Source: Magnetococcales bacterium DCbin2 | GTDB taxonomy: Bacteria; Pseudomonadota; Magnetococcia; Magnetococcales; UBA8363 | Assembly (NCBI GenBank): GCA_002753615.1 | Contig: PEAO01000009.1 | Coordinates: 8,005 to 44,540, forward strand | Direction: 5' to 3' | DNA length: 36,536 nucleotides | Shown: positions 17,840 through 28,000 of the stretch, piece by piece | Layout of the letters: each line of letters starts with the position of its first letter | Numbering within the stretch: the stretch's first letter is position 1 | The notes under the pieces: generated by a model | Told to the model about the DNA's origin: nothing | Databases searched by the model: none | What the model saw: the letters and a program-made list of their open reading frames with translations, nothing else | Translations under genes and position numbers: made by a program

Positions 17840-18910
17840 TTAAATGTTCTTCTTGGTTTTTCCGTAGATTACCGGACGGGTGTACTGATCCAACAAGGGT
17901 ACTGTCGCGTTCATGATGACAATGGCGAAGGAAACCCCTTCTGGATAACCGCCCCAAGTACGGATAATATAGGTCAAAAGCCCGCAACCCGCACCGAAAA
18001 TGATCTGTCCCAAAGGGGTTACCGGGGAGGTCACCATGTCGGTCGCCATGAAAAAAGCACCCAATACCAAACCACCCGTGATCAGATGAAAGATAGGATC
18101 GGGATATTTCGTCCCATCGATCAGCCAGAACAACACCGCCGGTATCAAACAGCCCGCCAGCATCGAAAGGGGAATGTGCCAAGTGATAACCCGTTTTTTC
18201 AGGAGAAAAATACCCCCGGCTGTCAGAAAAAGCGCGGAAGTTTCCCCCAGTGAACCGGCAACCAAGCCACCCGTCGCATTGAAATAGCTAAAAGCGTAAG
18301 TTCCACCCAAAGCCTCTTGGACTGTCTTTCCCAGACTGACCTCTATGCGGTATTGCCCCAGGGGGGTTGCGGAACTGATGGCGTCCATGACCTCACCGGG
18401 GGCTACGTGCCCCGTGAAAATCAAAGCCAGGGCATCGCCAAAAGCCAGGGCCTCCTCACCAAACAAACCCACGGGATGGGGCCATGTGGTCATTTCCACC
18501 GGAAACGAAATCAAAAGAAACACGCGGGCGATCAAGGCGGGGTTGAACATGTTATAGCCTAACCCGCCATAAACCTGCTTGCCCAGCAAAATGGCAAAAA
18601 TACCGCCGACAACGCAAATCCACCACGGCGCATGGGGCGGTAGCGTCAAGGCCAGCAATAGCCCCGTCAATGCGGCAGAAAGGTCTCCCACAGGGGAAGG
18701 GCGCAGTCGCAGTTTGACCAGCAGATGTTCGGTTACCACGGCGGTCAGAGTCGTGATGACGATGACCCATAATGCCGGCCATCCAAACACAAGAATGGAC
18801 AGCAGGGTGGCAGGCACCAATGCCAAAATCACCGTATGCATGATCCGGGGAATGGAGTCTCCCCCGTGTACATGGGGAGATGATGTGAATGACAGGCTTG
18901 ATGGAGACAT
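17840..18910 (-). CDS. rnfD: Rnf electron transport complex subunit D
   Basis: Multi-pass membrane flavoprotein of the Rnf complex. The 356-residue protein shows helices throughout, GYNMFNPALIARVFLL, the flavinylation motif SSATPLG, and the C-terminal GGYPEGVSFAIVIMN signature. The frame is open back to 19051 but the added residues are Arg/Pro-rich and overlap the end of rnfC. The ATG at 18910, preceded by GGAA at a 6-base spacing, fits the family start. Confidence 0.95.
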   Translation of the reverse strand: MSPSSLSFTSSPHVHGGDSIPRIMHTVILALVPATLLSILVFGWPALWVIVITTLTAVVTEHLLVKLRLRPSPVGDLSAALTGLLLALTLPPHAPWWICVVGGIFAILLGKQVYGGLGYNMFNPALIARVFLLISFPVEMTTWPHPVGLFGEEALAFGDALALIFTGHVAPGEVMDAISSATPLGQYRIEVSLGKTVQEALGGTYAFSYFNATGGLVAGSLGETSALFLTAGGIFLLKKRVITWHIPLSMLAGCLIPAVLFWLIDGTKYPDPIFHLITGGLVLGAFFMATDMVTSPVTPLGQIIFGAGCGLLTYIIRTWGGYPEGVSFAIVIMNATVPLLDQYTRPVIYGKTKKNI

Positions 18911-18977
18911 CGTGCGTTCCGTTTCCAGTGTCCAAAAACTTAGGGTGCCGCCATACGTCAAACGGCTTGGGATCAAT

Positions 18978-20513
18978 TCATTCCTCAGGTAAAGACGCCT
19001 TCTTGCTCGCGGCAGGGGAACTCGCCTTGGCTTCGGAAGAGGAGCCGGCATCGGACTTCTTGGCCGCCATCTTTGCCTTCATCTCCTCTTTTTTACGCTC
19101 TTTCTCTTCTTTTTCCCGGGCCAACCGCTCTTCTCTGGCTTGGCTCCGCTGCTTGGTCAATGCCTTCTTTTTATCTTCCCGGTCTTTGACCTGTAATGCC
19201 AGCTTGCCATAGCGGAAATAGTGGACCAGGGGAATATTGGCGGGACACACATAGGCACAGGATCCGCACTCAATGCAGTCAAACAGATCGACCTTAGGCA
19301 GTTGGTCAATCTGGTCGGTCTTGGCAAACCACGCCATAGTGCAGGGGACCAACTGGATGGGGCAGGCGTTGACGCAACTCCCACAACGGATGCAGGGATG
19401 CTCCGTCTTTCCAGAGGATTCCTCCGGTGTCAGGGCCAAAATCCCCGAAGTCCCTTTGACAACGGGAATGTCGGTCTGATGCAGGGCCAAGCCCATCATC
19501 GGCCCCCCCATGATAACCTTCTTGGTATTGGATTTAAGTCCACCACAATGGCGGATGACATCATCGACGAGGGTTCCGATCAAGACCTCCACGTTGGCGG
19601 GCCGGGTAATTCCGCCGCCCGTGACGGTCACAATTCGGGAAACCAGGGGGCGACCCAGCTCAATGGTATCGCGGATGGCCACGGCGGTGGCAACATTGTG
19701 TACGATAACACCCACGTCCACAGGCAACCCTTTGGAAGGGACTTGGCGACCGGTGACGACCTCGATCAACTGCTTCTCCGATCCTTGCGGATACATGACC
19801 GGCAGGGAAACGACGCGAATATCGGATTGCCCAGCCACCGCCTTTTCCATAGCGGCGATGGCTTTGGGTTTGTTGGCTTCAATGCCGATGACACACTGTT
19901 TGGTTTGCAGGGCATGGAGCATGATACGAATCCCCGCGATCACATCCTGGGGACGTTCCTCCATCAGACGGGCATCGCAGGTCAGGTAGGGTTCGCACTC
20001 CACAGCATTGATCAACAGCAGATCCACAACCTTGTCGCGGGGGGGCGAAAGCTTAATAAAACTTGGGAAGGTCGCTCCACCCAGGCCCACGATACCGGCC
20101 CCCTTGATCCGATCACGGATGGCGGACGGATCCAAGGTGGCGGGGTCGGTTGTCCCTTGAAGCCCCGGATTCCATTGATCCGCACCATCGGGTGTGATGA
20201 CGACACACAGCATGGTGAGACCGGAAGGATGCCCTACCGGGTGTTCTTGGATGGCTTGGATGGTGCCGGAGGTTGGGGCATGAATGGTCGCAGAGACGAA
20301 TCCCCCCGATGTGCCGAGGAGATCCCCTTTGAACACCTTATCGCCCACCTTGACCGCCGGAACGCTGGGGGCACCCAGGTGCTGATGGAGTGGAACGATC
20401 AACTGTTTGGGCATGGGCATCGGCTCAATGGCACAATGCTCTGTGAGTTCTTTATGCCCGGTGGGATGCACGCCACCGTGAAATTTTTTTAAGACAGAAG
20501 CGACAATCCCCAT
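18978..20513 (-). CDS. rnfC: Rnf electron transport complex subunit C
   Basis: Peripheral NADH/FMN-binding subunit that passes electrons between NAD(H) and RnfB. From 20513 it has 511 residues. The start is KKFHGGVHPTGHKELTEH, typical of RnfC. The FMN/NAD region contains GLGGATFPSFIKL and INAVECEPYLTCD. Two [4Fe-4S] motifs follow, CIRCGSCVNACP and CIECGSCAYVCP. The last 70 or so residues form a Lys/Glu/Ala-rich extension, as in many proteobacterial RnfC. An in-frame ATG at 20600 has a better Shine-Dalgarno (GGGAG) and would overlap rnfB by 17 bases. Its 29 extra residues are unlike the family, so the start is uncertain. Confidence 0.94.
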   Translation of the reverse strand: MGIVASVLKKFHGGVHPTGHKELTEHCAIEPMPMPKQLIVPLHQHLGAPSVPAVKVGDKVFKGDLLGTSGGFVSATIHAPTSGTIQAIQEHPVGHPSGLTMLCVVITPDGADQWNPGLQGTTDPATLDPSAIRDRIKGAGIVGLGGATFPSFIKLSPPRDKVVDLLLINAVECEPYLTCDARLMEERPQDVIAGIRIMLHALQTKQCVIGIEANKPKAIAAMEKAVAGQSDIRVVSLPVMYPQGSEKQLIEVVTGRQVPSKGLPVDVGVIVHNVATAVAIRDTIELGRPLVSRIVTVTGGGITRPANVEVLIGTLVDDVIRHCGGLKSNTKKVIMGGPMMGLALHQTDIPVVKGTSGILALTPEESSGKTEHPCIRCGSCVNACPIQLVPCTMAWFAKTDQIDQLPKVDLFDCIECGSCAYVCPANIPLVHYFRYGKLALQVKDREDKKKALTKQRSQAREERLAREKEEKERKKEEMKAKMAAKKSDAGSSSEAKASSPAASKKASLPEE

Positions 20514-20583
20514 CCTCGTGGCCCCATTCGTTTCGTAAACAGCGTGGTGACACAACAAGCCAAACCGTCCAACACCGCAAAAA

Positions 20584-21123
20584 TCAATGAACAGCCCCAT
20601 GATCTCCCGGTTTATTCCATGTCCACGAGTACAGGGTGACCGGTACAGGGATCATATCGATGCAATCGACCGGACACGGCTCGATACAGGCTTTACATGC
20701 GGTACACATCTCCGCGATGACGGTGTGCGATTGTTTGTTGGCACCGACAATGGCGTCTACCGGACACGCCTTGATGCAGGCGGTGCAACCAATGCAATCT
20801 TCTTCGCGCACATAGGCCACCTTGGGTCCGGTATCGACCTCCATCTCCACCGGTTCCACCCCCAGCATGGAGGCGATTTTTTCCATGGTCTCGACACCGC
20901 CGGGTGCGCATAGGCCAATGTTGGAAACTTCCTCGGTGATGATGGCCTCGGCATAGGGGCGACACCCAGGGAAACCGCAATTGCCGCAATTGGTGGCAGG
21001 GAGAAGAGCGGTCAGATTATCCACTCTCGGATCGCCTTCTACATGGAATTTTTTGGCAGCAAGACCCAGGCCCAGGCCAGCGGCCAGTGCCAAACCACCC
21101 ATGCTCAACACCGCTTCGATCAT
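20584..21123 (-). CDS. rnfB: Rnf electron transport complex subunit B (ferredoxin-like)
   Basis: Entry point for ferredoxin electrons. The 179-residue protein has an N-terminal membrane anchor ([15 protein letters not shown]), then the DUF-type cluster motif [17 protein letters not shown]. Two classical [4Fe-4S] motifs follow, [16 protein letters not shown] and [22 protein letters not shown] lies 6 bases before the ATG. It is 60 bases downstream of rnfA and precedes rnfC, the usual rnfABCDGE order. Confidence 0.96.
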   Translation of the reverse strand: MIEAVLSMGGLALAAGLGLGLAAKKFHVEGDPRVDNLTALLPATNCGNCGFPGCRPYAEAIITEEVSNIGLCAPGGVETMEKIASMLGVEPVEMEVDTGPKVAYVREEDCIGCTACIKACPVDAIVGANKQSHTVIAEMCTACKACIEPCPVDCIDMIPVPVTLYSWTWNKPGDHGAVH

Positions 21124-21183
21124 TTAGGTCTCCTTCACGCACGAACCCGAAAAGGTGTCGCAATGAACCATTATCTCTTTGAC

Positions 21184-21762
21184 TTACTTGACGATACCGC
21201 TGAATCCCATGAAGGCCAACGACAACAGGCCGGCACTGATCAAGGAAATCGGTGACCCTTTCAGCAACGCCGGGACATCCGAAAGGTCAATCCGCTCGCG
21301 CATACCGGCAAACAGGATCAGCACCATGCCAAACCCAATACCGGCCCCGGCACCGTAGGTCGAGGCTTGCAGGAAGGTATGTTCCTTTTGGATATTCAGG
21401 ATTGCGACCCCGAGGACGCAGCAATTGGTAGTGATGAGGGGGAGAAAGATTCCCAAAGCGGCGTACAAAACGGGGCTGGTTTTATGGATGACCATCTCGA
21501 TAAACTGAACCAGAGCGGCGATGATGAGAATAAAACAGATGGTTCGCAGATATTCGATCCCCAGGGGTTCGAGAACCGCCTTTTCGGCTACCCAGGAAAT
21601 ACCGGAGGCGAGGGTCATGACAAACACCACCGCATAGGTCATGCCGAGGGCCGTTTCAACCTTTTTGGAGACCCCCAGGAAGGGGCATATCCCCAAAAAC
21701 TTCGTCAATACAAAGTTGTTGACGAATATGGTGCTAACGAGAATAAGAACGAAATCGATCAT
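21184..21762 (-). CDS. rnfA: Rnf electron transport complex subunit A
   Basis: Integral membrane subunit, first gene of the rnf operon. The 192 residues are mostly hydrophobic, with the RnfA/E signature [21 protein letters not shown] and [19 protein letters not shown]. Its cysteines pair with those of RnfE to bind an intramembrane cluster. The ribosome site is weak. The spacer of about 290 bases to divergent apbC carries the rnf promoter, but I see no clear -35/-10 pair for it. Confidence 0.96.
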   Translation of the reverse strand: MIDFVLILVSTIFVNNFVLTKFLGICPFLGVSKKVETALGMTYAVVFVMTLASGISWVAEKAVLEPLGIEYLRTICFILIIAALVQFIEMVIHKTSPVLYAALGIFLPLITTNCCVLGVAILNIQKEHTFLQASTYGAGAGIGFGMVLILFAGMRERIDLSDVPALLKGSPISLISAGLLSLAFMGFSGIVK

Positions 21763-21970
21763 CGCATTGGGACTCTATCTCTGACGCTTCACAAATAACG
21801 AACAAAGGGTCACATGACCTGAACACCATCACATGCGTATGGTTCCAACTTTTAACCCATCTCCCATCGGAACGGCAAGACAAAATCTTCGCAAGTTTCC
21901 TTTTTTTATTCGTCTGTTGCATAAAGATATCGTAAAAACAGCATATGGGAATATGAGCGAGGAACCGACC

Positions 21971-21998
21971 TTGACACTGGGGACAATGACGATATTCT
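21971..21998 (+). promoter_or_regulatory. Sigma-70-type promoter of apbC
   Basis: A perfect TTGACA is followed by a 16-base spacer and TATTCT, about 55 bases before the apbC ATG. This is one of the best promoter matches in the window. Confidence 0.6.
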
Positions 21999-22052
21999 TG
22001 GTTGGGTAGATGTGTTTATCGTTCGCAGTTCCTTATAAGAGAGGAGATCCTG

Positions 22053-23135
22053 ATGGCTGTTGTGACACAAGTGCAAGTTCTTGATGCCCTGAAAAAAGTG
22101 ATCGATCCCGATTTACAACGCGATATTGTCACGTTGGGGTTTGTGAAAGATCTTCACATCGAGAATGGTCAGGTTTCCTTCAAGGTTGAGTTGACCACTC
22201 CCGCGTGCCCAGCCAAGGAGCAATTGCGCAGACAGGCCCTCGATGCGGTTATGGAAGTGGAAAATGTGCAGGGTGTTGATATCGAGATGACCTCGAAAGT
22301 TCGCGCATCGCCGCGTCGGGCAGCGGAGAATTTTATCCCTTTGGTAAAAAATGTCATCGCCATCGCTTCGGGGAAAGGGGGGGTCGGCAAATCGACCACT
22401 GCGGTCAATCTGGCTCTGGCGTTGGCGCAGACCGGGGCGCGGACCGGTATCCTTGACGCCGATATTTACGGCCCCAGTTTACCCAAAATGCTCAACGTTG
22501 AAAACAAGCCGCAAGCCGAAGAGGGGAAACGGATCCCCCCAGCGGAAGCCTTTGGACTCAAGGTGATGTCCATGGGGTTTTTCATGGACGAAGATACTCC
22601 GGTGGTCTGGCGCGGTCCCATGGTCGGCATGGCGGTGGAACAATTGCTGCGGGATGTGGATTGGGGTGAGTTGGATTACTTGGTTGTCGATCTCCCGCCG
22701 GGGACGGGGGATGCGCAGTTGACGCTGACCCAGAAGGTGCCGATCACCGGCGTTGTCATCGTCTCCACCCCTCAGGATGTCGCTCTGGCCGATGTCAAGC
22801 GGGGTATCAACATGTTCCGCAAGGTGGATGCCCCGATTCTGGGTATCATTGAAAATATGTCCTATTTTCTGTGTCCCAGTTGTGGACACCGGGCGGAAAT
22901 TTTCTCGCACGGCGGTGCGCGCAAGCAGGCTGCTGACTACGGTTTGGAATTTCTGGGAGATATTCCGTTGGATGGGGCCATTCGTGCCGATGCCGATGCT
23001 GGAATACCCATCATGATTGCCCACCCAGACAGCCCCCAAACCCAAAAATATCGCGAAATCGCCGCGCGTATCGCGGCAATCATCGCCACCATGGGGTTCG
23101 AGCGACCGACGTTCCCGGAAATCGTTGTGGAGTGA
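22053..23135 (+). CDS. apbC: Iron-sulfur cluster carrier ATPase, Mrp/ApbC family
   Basis: P-loop ATPase that binds and transfers [4Fe-4S] clusters to apo-proteins in the cytoplasm. The 360-residue protein has an N-terminal MIP18/DUF59 domain (residues of about 5-85), Walker A SGKGGVGKS (106-114), VDLPPGTGDAQLT, and the cluster-binding pair CPSC (274-277). GAGGAG precedes the ATG at 22053; the open frame extends to 22002 but that start lacks support. It is divergent from rnfA, whose complex needs many Fe-S clusters. A strong terminator follows. Confidence 0.96.
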   Translation: MAVVTQVQVLDALKKVIDPDLQRDIVTLGFVKDLHIENGQVSFKVELTTPACPAKEQLRRQALDAVMEVENVQGVDIEMTSKVRASPRRAAENFIPLVKNVIAIASGKGGVGKSTTAVNLALALAQTGARTGILDADIYGPSLPKMLNVENKPQAEEGKRIPPAEAFGLKVMSMGFFMDEDTPVVWRGPMVGMAVEQLLRDVDWGELDYLVVDLPPGTGDAQLTLTQKVPITGVVIVSTPQDVALADVKRGINMFRKVDAPILGIIENMSYFLCPSCGHRAEIFSHGGARKQAADYGLEFLGDIPLDGAIRADADAGIPIMIAHPDSPQTQKYREIAARIAAIIATMGFERPTFPEIVVE

Positions 23136-23146
23136 ATATGCTTTGT

Positions 23147-23184
23147 CATCCCCTGGGGTTGTTTGACCAGGGGATGGTTTTATT
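23147..23184 (+). terminator. Rho-independent terminator of apbC
   Basis: CATCCCCTGG (23147-23156) pairs perfectly with CCAGGGGATG (23167-23176), followed by GTTTTATTG. The T-tract runs into the stop codon of the convergent phasin-like gene. Confidence 0.85.
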
Positions 23185-23554
23185 GTGATGCGCTGGACCC
23201 ACCCTTTGAGGTTTGCAGCATGGGGGAGAATTCCTTGAGGCTGTGGCCTACAAGATTATTGAGCCGGATCTGAGCTTCGATGACCTCTTCCATGGATAAT
23301 TGCAGATGGTCTATGCACGATTCCCCCACGGAAGACCAAAGCGATGAGTGGATGGCAAAAATATCGGGAATCGTCATCACCCGTTTCATCAGGTCCAACT
23401 GGCTCAAACCTTCCGTCAAAATGTCTGACGATGTTTCCAAAGTAAGATTGGCCACCTTTTCCATGGTGTTGTGGGTGATTCTTTGGGCACTGGATACCGA
23501 ATTCCGAAAGGAAAAATATGTATTCGACAGACGCTTTGCGAGGCGCAATACCAT
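23180..23554 (-). CDS. Small helical protein, phasin-like
   Basis: 124 residues, all apparently amphipathic helix and without cysteines or a signal peptide. The pattern MEKVANLTLETSSDIL...LDLMKRVMTIPDIFAIHSSLW...MEEVIEAQIRLNNLV resembles phasin-family proteins, which coat polyhydroxyalkanoate granules. The similarity is by eye and modest. The ATG at 23554 is chosen because GGGAG lies 8 bases upstream and a promoter sits about 70 bases upstream; the open frame extends to 23653 without support. It is monocistronic and convergent with apbC. No PHA synthase gene is in the window. Confidence 0.6.
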   Translation of the reverse strand: MVLRLAKRLSNTYFSFRNSVSSAQRITHNTMEKVANLTLETSSDILTEGLSQLDLMKRVMTIPDIFAIHSSLWSSVGESCIDHLQLSMEEVIEAQIRLNNLVGHSLKEFSPMLQTSKGGSSASQ

Positions 23555-23624
23555 AACGATTCTCCCGTTTCGCCCAAGTGACCTGGGGATATGACCCGTC
23601 CAAAAAAGAGCTATGTTGCAAAGC

Positions 23625-23653
23625 AGCATACGTGATTGGTTAACGTGAATCAA
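23625..23653 (-). promoter_or_regulatory. Candidate promoter of the phasin-like gene
   Basis: On the minus strand TTGATT, a 17-base spacer and TATGCT, about 70 bases before the ATG at 23554. Both hexamers match 4/6 of the sigma-70 consensus. Confidence 0.5.
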
Positions 23654-23778
23654 TCCTTTCCATGAAGGTAATACGTTTTTTTACGTCACGGATCATGGAA
23701 CGCATGGTGGACCCCAAAAATGCGACAGTTGGCTAGGCTACCATTGCCTCTCCTAAATTCAACATAAGGAGGAGGAAA

Positions 23779-23910
23779 ATGAGTACAGAGGAATCCGGGG
23801 ACAGTACATCCATTCTCCTATTGCAATCTGGACCTTGCAATTTGGGGACACTGTACTGTTTTCCTTGGGTGGTCAGCAAAAAAATGATACCACTGTCTAC
23901 ACCAATTTAG
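23779..23910 (+). CDS. Possible 43-residue ORF or truncated gene start
   Basis: A very strong ribosome site AAGGAGGAGG (23766-23775) stands 3 bases before an ATG that opens a 43-codon frame beginning MSTEESGDSTS. The frame runs through the GGGGACA inverted repeat at 23792-23864. The likeliest reading is a former gene start interrupted by that repeat. The region 23655-24049 shows no other gene. Confidence 0.25.
   Translation: MSTEESGDSTSILLLQSGPCNLGTLYCFPWVVSKKMIPLSTPI
23792..23864. repeat. GGGGACA inverted repeat (mobile-element remnant?)
   Basis: AATCCGGGGACAGTACA at 23792-23808 and TGTACTGTTTTCC at 23852-23864 form an inverted repeat. Between them lie a second AATTTGGGGACA (23839-23850) and a TTGCAA pair (23821-23826, 23835-23840). 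Related motifs lie at 24825-24855, on the far side of the coiled-coil nuclease gene. Similar GGGGACA ends are often seen near REP-associated or other small transposons; no transposase is present here. Confidence 0.55.
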
Positions 23911-24049
23911 GAATGAGTTGGGTTGTGGTCTAAAAAAAGGAAATAAAAATCCCCTGCGCCATACGCTTCCCTTTTTGTTTCCTTGTCGTGAAAAAGGAGG
24001 GTAAACTGGTTCAAGATTATCCAGACCCTCTTGATCTTGGAACGCCATT

Positions 24050-24805
24050 ATGCCGAGTACGATGACAGTTGATGATATCTGGAGACTCTTTGAAGAAACA
24101 AGCCGCCAGTTCCGGGAGCAAAGCGCGGAGACGGATCGTAAATTCCGGGAGCAAAGCGTGGAGACGGATCGTAAATTCCGGGAGCGAAGCGCGGAGACGG
24201 ATCGGATACTCAAGGAGCGAAGCGCGGAGACGGATCGGATACTCAAGGAGCGAAGCGCGGAAATGGATCGGGTACTCAAGGAAACATCTCTCAAAGTCCA
24301 GGAGACTACTGCACAGGTGCAGGAGACCACTGCACAGATGCGGGAGACGGATCGCGTCGTCAAGGAGGTCTCCAGAAAAGTTGGCAGCCTGGGTAGTCGT
24401 TGGGGAGATTTCGTGGAAGGGTTGGTCGCTCCAGCCTGCGAGACTCTTTTTGCCGAAAGAGGTATCCCGGTTCATAAGGTCAGCCGTCAGATGAAAGCGA
24501 AACTGCCCGGCGGTCGCCACATGGAAATCGATGTTTTTGTGGTGAATACCGATGCCGTCGTGCTGGTGGAAGTCAAGAGTGCCCTGACCGTTGAGGACGT
24601 AAGGGACCACCTTATCCGCTTGGCAGAGTTCAAGGATTTTTTCCCGGAATATGCCAATAAGCGTGTCTTTGGTGCCGTGGCAGGAATTGTCATTGGAGAA
24701 CATGCCGACCGCTTCGCCATGAACAAAGGGCTATTTGTTATCGTGCAGTCGGGTGATACTGTGCGTATGGCCAATGAACCGGAGTTCCAACCGCATCCTT
24801 GGTAA
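24050..24805 (+). CDS. Coiled-coil protein with PD-(D/E)XK-like nuclease domain (DUF3782-like)
   Basis: 251 residues. Residues of about 10-110 are a charged coiled coil dominated by five copies of an 11-residue repeat (FREQSAETDRK type), then QETTAQ repeats. Residues of about 115-245 look like a restriction-endonuclease-like fold: EIDVFVVNTDAVVLVEVKS supplies Asp161 and the pair E174-x-K176 of a PD-(D/E)XK site. This is inferred from pattern, not activity. A start at 24062 (MTVDD) is also possible. It stands alone between GGGGACA repeat patches, which suggests acquisition by transfer. The substrate is unknown; related small proteins occur in cyanobacteria and other bacteria. Confidence 0.7.
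   Translation: MPSTMTVDDIWRLFEETSRQFREQSAETDRKFREQSVETDRKFRERSAETDRILKERSAETDRILKERSAEMDRVLKETSLKVQETTAQVQETTAQMRETDRVVKEVSRKVGSLGSRWGDFVEGLVAPACETLFAERGIPVHKVSRQMKAKLPGGRHMEIDVFVVNTDAVVLVEVKSALTVEDVRDHLIRLAEFKDFFPEYANKRVFGAVAGIVIGEHADRFAMNKGLFVIVQSGDTVRMANEPEFQPHPW
24110..24274 (+). repeat. 33-bp tandem repeat (5 copies) in the coiled-coil gene
   Basis: Five consecutive 33-bp units with few differences encode 11-residue units (F/L)(R/K)E(Q/R)S(A/V)E(T/M)DR(K/I/V). The high DNA identity indicates recent expansion. An 11-residue period suits a hendecad coiled coil. Confidence 0.9.
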
Positions 24806-24824
24806 GTCTCTTTCGGAATTCGTC

Positions 24825-24855
24825 AATCTGGGGACACCACTAATCTGGGGACATA
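24825..24855 (+). repeat. Two direct copies of AATCTGGGGACA
   Basis: AATCTGGGGACA starts at 24825 and again at 24842, 17 bases apart. It matches the motifs at 23792 and 23839. The rest of the gene-free stretch 24806-25033 should hold the gltB promoter, but I see no clear consensus. Confidence 0.6.
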
Positions 24856-25033
24856 TCCGTTCCCTTCGTGCCGAAATAAAAAAATTGAGTCTTGCACTTT
24901 TGGCTGTCAAGGGACTTCAAATGCAATGGCCCTGGCCTATCACCGTTGTGAGCGGGGGGAATAGCGGGTATAGTGCGTCGGTCAGATCGTGTTTAGGACG
25001 TTTATTCCATCTTTATTTGCTTAGGACGCAGTA

Positions 25034-28000
25034 ATGAAATATCCCGGATATCCCCAAAAAACCGGCCTCTACGATCCCAGGTTTGAACACGATGCTTGTG
25101 GTATTGGCTTCGTGGCCCAGATCAATGGCAAAAAATCTCATGACATCATCAAGACCGGTCTTGAGATTCTGATCAACATGACCCATCGGGGTGCCGTTGG
25201 ATCGGACCCCCTGACCGGTGACGGTGCGGGCATCATGATCCAAATGCCCGACACCTTCATGCGTAAAGAGTGCAAGGAACAGGGAATCGACCTCCCCGAT
25301 TTTGGCGATTATGGCATCGGTACCGTGTTTCTTCCCGCAGATGCGGCACTCAAGGAATCCTGCTGTCGGTTGGTGGAAAATACGGTTTCCGAAGAAGGGC
25401 AGATGTTTCTGGGATGGCGGGAAGTCCCGGTCAGTGTGGATGCCCGCATCGGCTATACCGCCAAGGCTTCCGAACCTGCCGTGCGCCAGCTTGTCGTGGG
25501 GGTTCGCAATCGCCCCGACGATGCCGATCCCATGTGGTTGGAGCGAAAACTTTTCATCATCCGCCGTCGTATCGAAAAACTCATCATGGGTTACGGTTCG
25601 GGGGAAATGAAGGCGTTCCATATTTGCAGCCTGTCTACGCGAACATTGGTCTACAAGGGGATGTTCCTCGCCGATCAATTGGGCGATTATTTCCCCGATC
25701 TCAGGGATCCCTCCATGGTGACTGCGTTTTCCATGGTGCATCAACGCTATTCTACCAATACCTTTCCCACATGGCATCTGGCGCATCCGTTTCGGATGAT
25801 CTGCCATAATGGAGAAATCAATACCCTGCGTGGTAACATCAACTGGATGCGGGCGCGGGAAGCCTCCTTGAGGTCCGATCTTTTTGGTGCGGATATCAAT
25901 AAATTATTTCCCATTGTTCCAGAAGGAATTTCTGATTCCGCCTCCTTTGATCGGGCGGTGGAGTTTTTGACCATCAGCGGGCGTTCTCTCCCCCATGCCA
26001 TGATGATGATGATTCCCGAAGCCTGGGAAAATCACAAGCATATGGATCCCGACCGTCGTGCCTTCTATGAATACAACGCTTCCATCATGGAACCTTGGGA
26101 TGGTCCGGCGGCGGTCGCGTTTGCCGATGGTCGCTATATCGGTGCGACTTTGGATCGCAATGGACTCAGACCGGCGCGCTACATGGTCACCAAAAGCGGT
26201 TTGTGCGTGATGGCTTCCGAGGCGGGTACGGTCAACATTCCGCCGGAAGAGGAGTTGTACAGTTGGCGTTTGCAGCCGGGGCGGATGTTTGTCATCGATC
26301 TGGAGAAAGGGTGTATCATCGATGACCAGGAAATCAAAGCGGAGATTATCGGGGCCAAACCCTATCGCAAGTGGGTTGAGGATGGGTTGTTGCGGTTGGA
26401 AAACATGGTCCCGGGAGAAAAAGAGGTTTTAGAGGCCCAACCGTTGCGTTTGCGTCAGGTTGCCAACGGGTATACCGAGGAGGATATCGGGGTCATCATG
26501 GTCCCCATGGGACTCAATGGTGAGGAACCGACGGGATCCATGGGCAATGATGCCGCGTTGGCGGTCCTTTCGGATCGTTCGCGGTCATTGTTTGGTTATT
26601 TCAAGCAGTTGTTCGCGCAGGTGACCAATCCCGCCATCGATCCGATCCGGGAAGAGTTGGTCATGAGCCTCAACATGCAGTTGGGTCCGGTGGGTAATCT
26701 TCTGGAGGCACTTCCTGGACATGTGAATCGGATTGCCCTGAACCAGCCCGTCCTCACCAATGCGGATCTGGAAAAAATTCGCGCCGTCAAGGTCAAAGGG
26801 CTTTTGGCAGCGACCTTTTCCACGCTGTTTTCCAAAAACGATGGGGCTGGTGGGATGCGTCAAGCCCTATCGGCCCTGTTCAATCAGATTTCCCAGGCGT
26901 TGACCCAGGGGGTGAACCTGATCATCCTGAGTGATCGTGGTGTGGGGCCGGATCGGTTGTCTATCCCTATTTTGTTGGCCACTTCGGCGGTGCATCACAA
27001 CTTGATCCGGTCGGGGGATCGCAACCGCGCCAGCATCATTGTGGAGTCGGCGGAGGTGCGTGAGGTCACCCATTTTGCGTTATTGGCGGGGTATGGGGCC
27101 AATGCCATCAACCCTTACCTCGCTTTTGAAACCTTGGCGGATCTGTGTGAACGCAAGCTTTATTTTGGAGATCTGCCGGTCAAGACGGTCCACTATAACT
27201 ATGTCAAGGCGATCAACAAGGGGATGCTGAAGGTTTTTTCAAAAATGGGTATCTCCACCATGTTCAGTTATTGCGGTGCCCAGATTTTTGAAGCCATCGG
27301 TTTGGATCACCATGTGGTCGAACGGTATTTTACCGGAACCGTTTCCCGTATCCAGGGGCTGACCTTGGAGCAGATTGCCCAGGAGGCGATTCGGCGTCAT
27401 GATGAGGCTTATGGTGCCGATGTTTCTTCGATGCTGCCGACAATGGCATTAGACATTGGGGGCGAATATAAATATCGCCAAGGGGGGGAGCGGCATCTTT
27501 GGAACCCGGAAACCCTGACCAAGTTGCAACATGCCACACGTCAGAATGATTACCGGATTTTCAAGGAATTCTCCCGCTTGATCGATGAGCAGGCGGAGTC
27601 TTTGTGTACCCTTCGGGGGTTGTTTATCTTGAAAAAAGCCCATGCGCCGGTCCCGTTGCATGAGGTGGAACCCGCTTCGGAGATCGTCAAGCGGTTTGTG
27701 ACCGGGGCGATGTCCTATGGTTCGATTTCCAAAGAGGCCCACGAAACCCTTGCCATCGCTATGAATCGTATTGGTGGTCAGTCCAACACCGGTGAAGGGG
27801 GGGAAGATCCTGAGCGTTTTCAACCCCGTCCCAACGGCGATATGGCACGGAGTGCCATCAAACAGGTCGCTTCGGGGCGGTTTGGGGTGAGCAGCCACTA
27901 TCTGGTCAACAGCAATGAGATGCAAATCAAGGTTGCCCAGGGGGCCAAACCGGGAGAGGGGGGACAGCTTCCCGGGTACAAGGTCAACGAAGTCATCGCC

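Noticed and set aside
19221-20492. Long open frame (423 codons) on the + strand opposite rnfC
   Set aside because: Antisense of rnfC with a composition typical of mirror frames; no motif or start signal.
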